Shown here: positions 61,586 to 64,000 of the stretch, one piece after another
How positions within the stretch are numbered: the stretch's first letter is position 1
How the letters are laid out: every line of letters starts with the position of its first letter
Origin: Pyrodictium sp.
Lineage (GTDB): Archaea; Thermoproteota; Thermoprotei_A; Sulfolobales; Pyrodictiaceae
Direction: 5' to 3'
NCBI GenBank assembly: GCA_013540595.1
Contig: JABXKE010000002.1
Coordinates: forward strand, 620,050 to 684,049
Length of the DNA: 64,000 nt
Notes under the pieces: model-generated
Database searches by the model: none
Told to the model about the DNA's origin: nothing
What the model saw: the letters and a program-made list of their open reading frames with translations, nothing else
Program-made: the position numbers and the translations under genes

Positions 61586-63892
61586 GTGGTGCATAGAGTA
61601 TTGCATAGAGGCATAGTACTTGTCTTTGCATTGTCGTTAATCCTTGCCTTATCCATTGCATATAGTGCAGCTACTAGCTCCATGACTGAGAGTGGTGGTC
61701 ATAGTGTCTATGCTAACGTCACAGTGGCCCCAGAGAATGTTAATGGTGTCATCGAACTCTACGCCTGGATTCCTATACCGAAGAACGTAACTGTACTCGC
61801 TACTGGCGCTGGCCAGGTCTCTGCTGGCCCGTCTGCCGCTAAGGGAGACTTTAGCTCTAGGATAGTAGTGCTGATCCCCAGTAAAACGTATGTAAATAAT
61901 ACTGCTGAAGTAAGGATTACTGGCTCAGCCTCTGGTAACGGCCTAGTGCAGCGTGGCAAGGCGGACTTTGAGCTAAGTATCTCGGGTAGTCAGGGACTTA
62001 GGATGAATGGGACAGTTGAGTATAGCTCAGAGTTTAACCTCGAGGCAAACACTAGTAAGACCATAATTAGAATGTATAATGCCCCCCTAGTAATAATCAT
62101 GCCTAGCGGAATGCCTGGAGGCATGCCCGGCTCTCCAATGGCTGGTAACGAGATAAGGCTCATGATAGACTTCTACTCTGAGACACTAACAAACTTCTCC
62201 TCACTAACTGCAAAGACTACTACGAGACTCGTAGTCAATGCTAGGGACCAGATGACATTGTTATTTGTCAGAAACATTCTAGCAATGATATTTATGCAGG
62301 CAAATACCACAGTACCCCTCCCCGAGCCTAGATACAATAATAGCAGGGGAATGTACTACATGGAGTTTGAGACTTCGACAGAGCAGGCACTAGGAGCCAA
62401 CACAAGTATAAACTATGACTTGCTCGAGCAGAGTAGCAGGATTGAAAGCTTCAACGCGGACTTGTCAATAATAGTTAAGGGTTTGCCCGTAAACGAGTCA
62501 GCCTACAATATAACACTAAGCGCAAAAGGAGGCATTGAGGCGTCTCTAAGTGGGCCACTTGTAGTTGGTAATGCTACTATTAAGAAGCTAGATGCAAGAG
62601 CAAGACTCAACAGCAACGCAACACACGTCTACGCCGATGCCAAGATAGTATTTGACATGGATATACGTGACCCCTACATAGCGGGCTCCACAGTTGAATC
62701 CATAGTAAAAATACTCTCAACAGCTCAGCACGGCCTTGTCAGAATAGTTGCGCCAGAGCCAGGTGCATTAATGGTAGGTGATAGGGTTGTACATGAAGCA
62801 GAATTGTCTCCTGGCAGCGCCTCTCTGGGCAGGATATACTACGTGTATGAAGGCGTAGTAATGAACTACTATGCTGAGAAGGAGAAGAGGTTTATAGTGT
62901 TATCGGGTGAAGGCAGGGTATATGCTCGCGGCGCAGAACACGTGGTGGTAGACGCTAGCCGTACGGGCAGGGCCACAGTGTTCTTTGAGGATGAGGTGAG
63001 AGAGGCAAAGATCTACATTACAGAAGATGGAATAGTCATAGTAAAGCCTGCAAAAAGCAGTGGAGGGCTAAGAGGTACACTCATAATACAGCAGCTTCTA
63101 GGCCCCCCAGAGCCGCTACCAGAAGGTGTTGAGCCCCTAGGCCCAATAGTTGATGTCTCCCTAGACTCTATGCCGGAAAACGGGCTCATGATAACACTGC
63201 CATACCAGAAAGAGCCCGCTAGTGGGGAGGTCATGGTTGCACACTATAAGGATGGTGAGTGGGTACTTGTTAAGCCTGAGAAAGTGGACGCGTCAACTAA
63301 GACTGTGACGATAGTACTCAAGGAGTTGTCGCCGCTGACAGTAGTCTCCTATACAGAGGCCTCAACAACTGAAACCACGACACCGCCAACAACAACCACG
63401 ACGACTCCAACAGAGACAACTACGACCACGACAAGAGAGACAACAACCACACCGTCACCATCACCTACAGAGACCACTACAAGGACGACAACACAAACAC
63501 CACCAGCTACTACAACTACCACAACAACCATACAGCCAAGCACAACAGTCACAGAAACTACAGTAGGAACAGTAACAGAAGGGACAGAGACTATTACATG
63601 GACAACTAAGACGACAGAGGCTACAACTACTACAACAACTGTCTCGCCGACAGAGAGGACAACCAGCAGCCAAGCAACCACTACTACAGCTAGTACTACA
63701 GTTGTGGCCTCAACAACTCATGAAGCTACTGGGGTAAAGACAGCAACTCAGCAGTCAACACTGCCTCTGACAACATATAAGCCGCCAGCATCGAAAACAA
63801 GGGAGGAGGGTGGAATAGGACTAGTACCCATAGTGGCGATTACTGTGGTACTAGTAGTTGCAGTTCTCGCTATCGTGCTTAGAAAGAGGTAG
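61586..63892 (+). CDS. Large surface protein with Thr-rich stalk and C-terminal anchor
   Basis: A 768-residue extracytoplasmic protein. An N-terminal signal peptide (GIVLVFALSLILALSIAYSA) is followed by a long beta-rich region with many N-x-S/T sites (residues about 35-590), then a Thr/Ser/Pro-rich low-complexity stalk (about 592-735), probably O-glycosylated, and a C-terminal membrane helix (VPIVAITVVLVVAVLAIVLR) with a basic tail. This is the plan of archaeal S-layer-associated or stalked cell-surface proteins. The TTG or GTG start choice is not critical. Its low-complexity repeats are mostly ACA/ACT/ACC codons. A T-run terminator follows. Confidence 0.8.
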   Translation: MVHRVLHRGIVLVFALSLILALSIAYSAATSSMTESGGHSVYANVTVAPENVNGVIELYAWIPIPKNVTVLATGAGQVSAGPSAAKGDFSSRIVVLIPSKTYVNNTAEVRITGSASGNGLVQRGKADFELSISGSQGLRMNGTVEYSSEFNLEANTSKTIIRMYNAPLVIIMPSGMPGGMPGSPMAGNEIRLMIDFYSETLTNFSSLTAKTTTRLVVNARDQMTLLFVRNILAMIFMQANTTVPLPEPRYNNSRGMYYMEFETSTEQALGANTSINYDLLEQSSRIESFNADLSIIVKGLPVNESAYNITLSAKGGIEASLSGPLVVGNATIKKLDARARLNSNATHVYADAKIVFDMDIRDPYIAGSTVESIVKILSTAQHGLVRIVAPEPGALMVGDRVVHEAELSPGSASLGRIYYVYEGVVMNYYAEKEKRFIVLSGEGRVYARGAEHVVVDASRTGRATVFFEDEVREAKIYITEDGIVIVKPAKSSGGLRGTLIIQQLLGPPEPLPEGVEPLGPIVDVSLDSMPENGLMITLPYQKEPASGEVMVAHYKDGEWVLVKPEKVDASTKTVTIVLKELSPLTVVSYTEASTTETTTPPTTTTTTPTETTTTTTRETTTTPSPSPTETTTRTTTQTPPATTTTTTTIQPSTTVTETTVGTVTEGTETITWTTKTTEATTTTTTVSPTERTTSSQATTTTASTTVVASTTHEATGVKTATQQSTLPLTTYKPPASKTREEGGIGLVPIVAITVVLVVAVLAIVLRKR

Positions 63893-63943
63893 CACAAGGG
63901 CCCTGTAGAATAAGTACTATGATCTACTGCATAGTAGCTAGGC

Positions 63944-63949
63944 TTTTTT
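63944..63949 (+). terminator. T-run terminator after the surface-protein gene
   Basis: Six T residues within GGCTTTTTTAGGCC lie about 50 bases after the stop. Poly-T tracts are the usual archaeal terminators. The flanking AGGC/GCCT could also pair weakly. Confidence 0.5.
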
Positions 63950-64000
63950 AGGCCTCCTAATAAGCCTGCGCCGCGGAGTGTAGAGGGGCTAATGTAAAAT

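Noticed and set aside
1-64000. CRISPR array
   Set aside because: I saw no set of regularly spaced direct repeats, and no cas gene is present.
1-64000. Insertion sequence or integrated virus explaining the truncations
   Set aside because: No transposase, integrase, terminal inverted repeats or target duplications were found at any of the junctions.

Overview
The window looks like a chromosome segment of a hyperthermophilic crenarchaeon (Thermoproteota), most likely a member of or near the Pyrodictiaceae (Pyrodictium/Hyperthermus/Pyrolobus). This rests on an archaellum operon in crenarchaeal order (arlB, arlX-like, arlG, arlF, arlH, arlI, arlJ), TATA-type promoters, many GTG/TTG starts, MoxR/DUF58, PaREP1, VapBC and COG3044 families, a membrane-bound winged-helix regulator, and denitrification-type nitric oxide reductase genes. 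Species assignment is inference only.

Layout. 0-5.6 kb: end of a surface protein, a coiled-coil protein, then a surface-glycan cluster (flippase-like membrane protein, GT4 glycosyltransferase, polysaccharide deacetylase) and a methyltransferase. 5.6-6.8 kb: two divergent genes (HDAC-like deacetylase, NSUN methylase), both cut at their 5' ends at one junction. 6.8-11.7 kb: a leftward MoxR/DUF58/DUF4350/DUF4129 operon. 11.8-13.7 kb: a MobA-like transferase, a 3' stump of aconitase and an ArnR-like regulator. 13.86-20.9 kb: the archaellum operon, with arlJ cut short. 20.9-26.4 kb: a truncated haem-motif protein, a HAD phosphatase, a decayed acetyltransferase, a VapBC pair, a structured-RNA candidate, a PGI/PMI isomerase and a nucleotidyltransferase-like protein. 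26.6-38.4 kb: a set of signalling-type genes (PP2C phosphatase, vWA protein, atypical kinase, SRPBCC, Roadblock-like and zinc-ribbon proteins) wrapped around a nitric oxide reductase operon and its HTH regulator. 38.6-48.1 kb: secreted and membrane proteins, a broken PIN toxin, tRNA-Ile and a COG3044 ATPase. 48.4-50.3 kb: a DrrAB-type ABC exporter. 50.3-52.9 kb: a gene graveyard (PaREP1, a secreted-protein gene with an in-frame stop, a decayed secreted gene, a decayed toxin-antitoxin pair). 53-57.9 kb: a giant MMPL/RND transporter and a divergent PadR regulator. 58-59 kb: remains of a peptide ABC transporter. 59.2-64 kb: a DUF998 protein, an aminotransferase and a large Thr-rich surface protein.

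Two themes stand out. First, kinase, phosphatase, vWA and Roadblock/zinc-ribbon genes surround norBC and share the window with an archaellum operon that carries its own ArnR-like regulator; this resembles both the Arn network of Sulfolobales and the TerY-P triad but has unfamiliar modules. Second, the window holds at least four junctions (about 6541, 12810, 20890 and 58900) where two unrelated genes are both cut, plus frameshifts or stops that fall mostly in accessory genes. Either this genome is eroding by deletion or the assembly has collapsed joins; read coverage across the junctions would decide.
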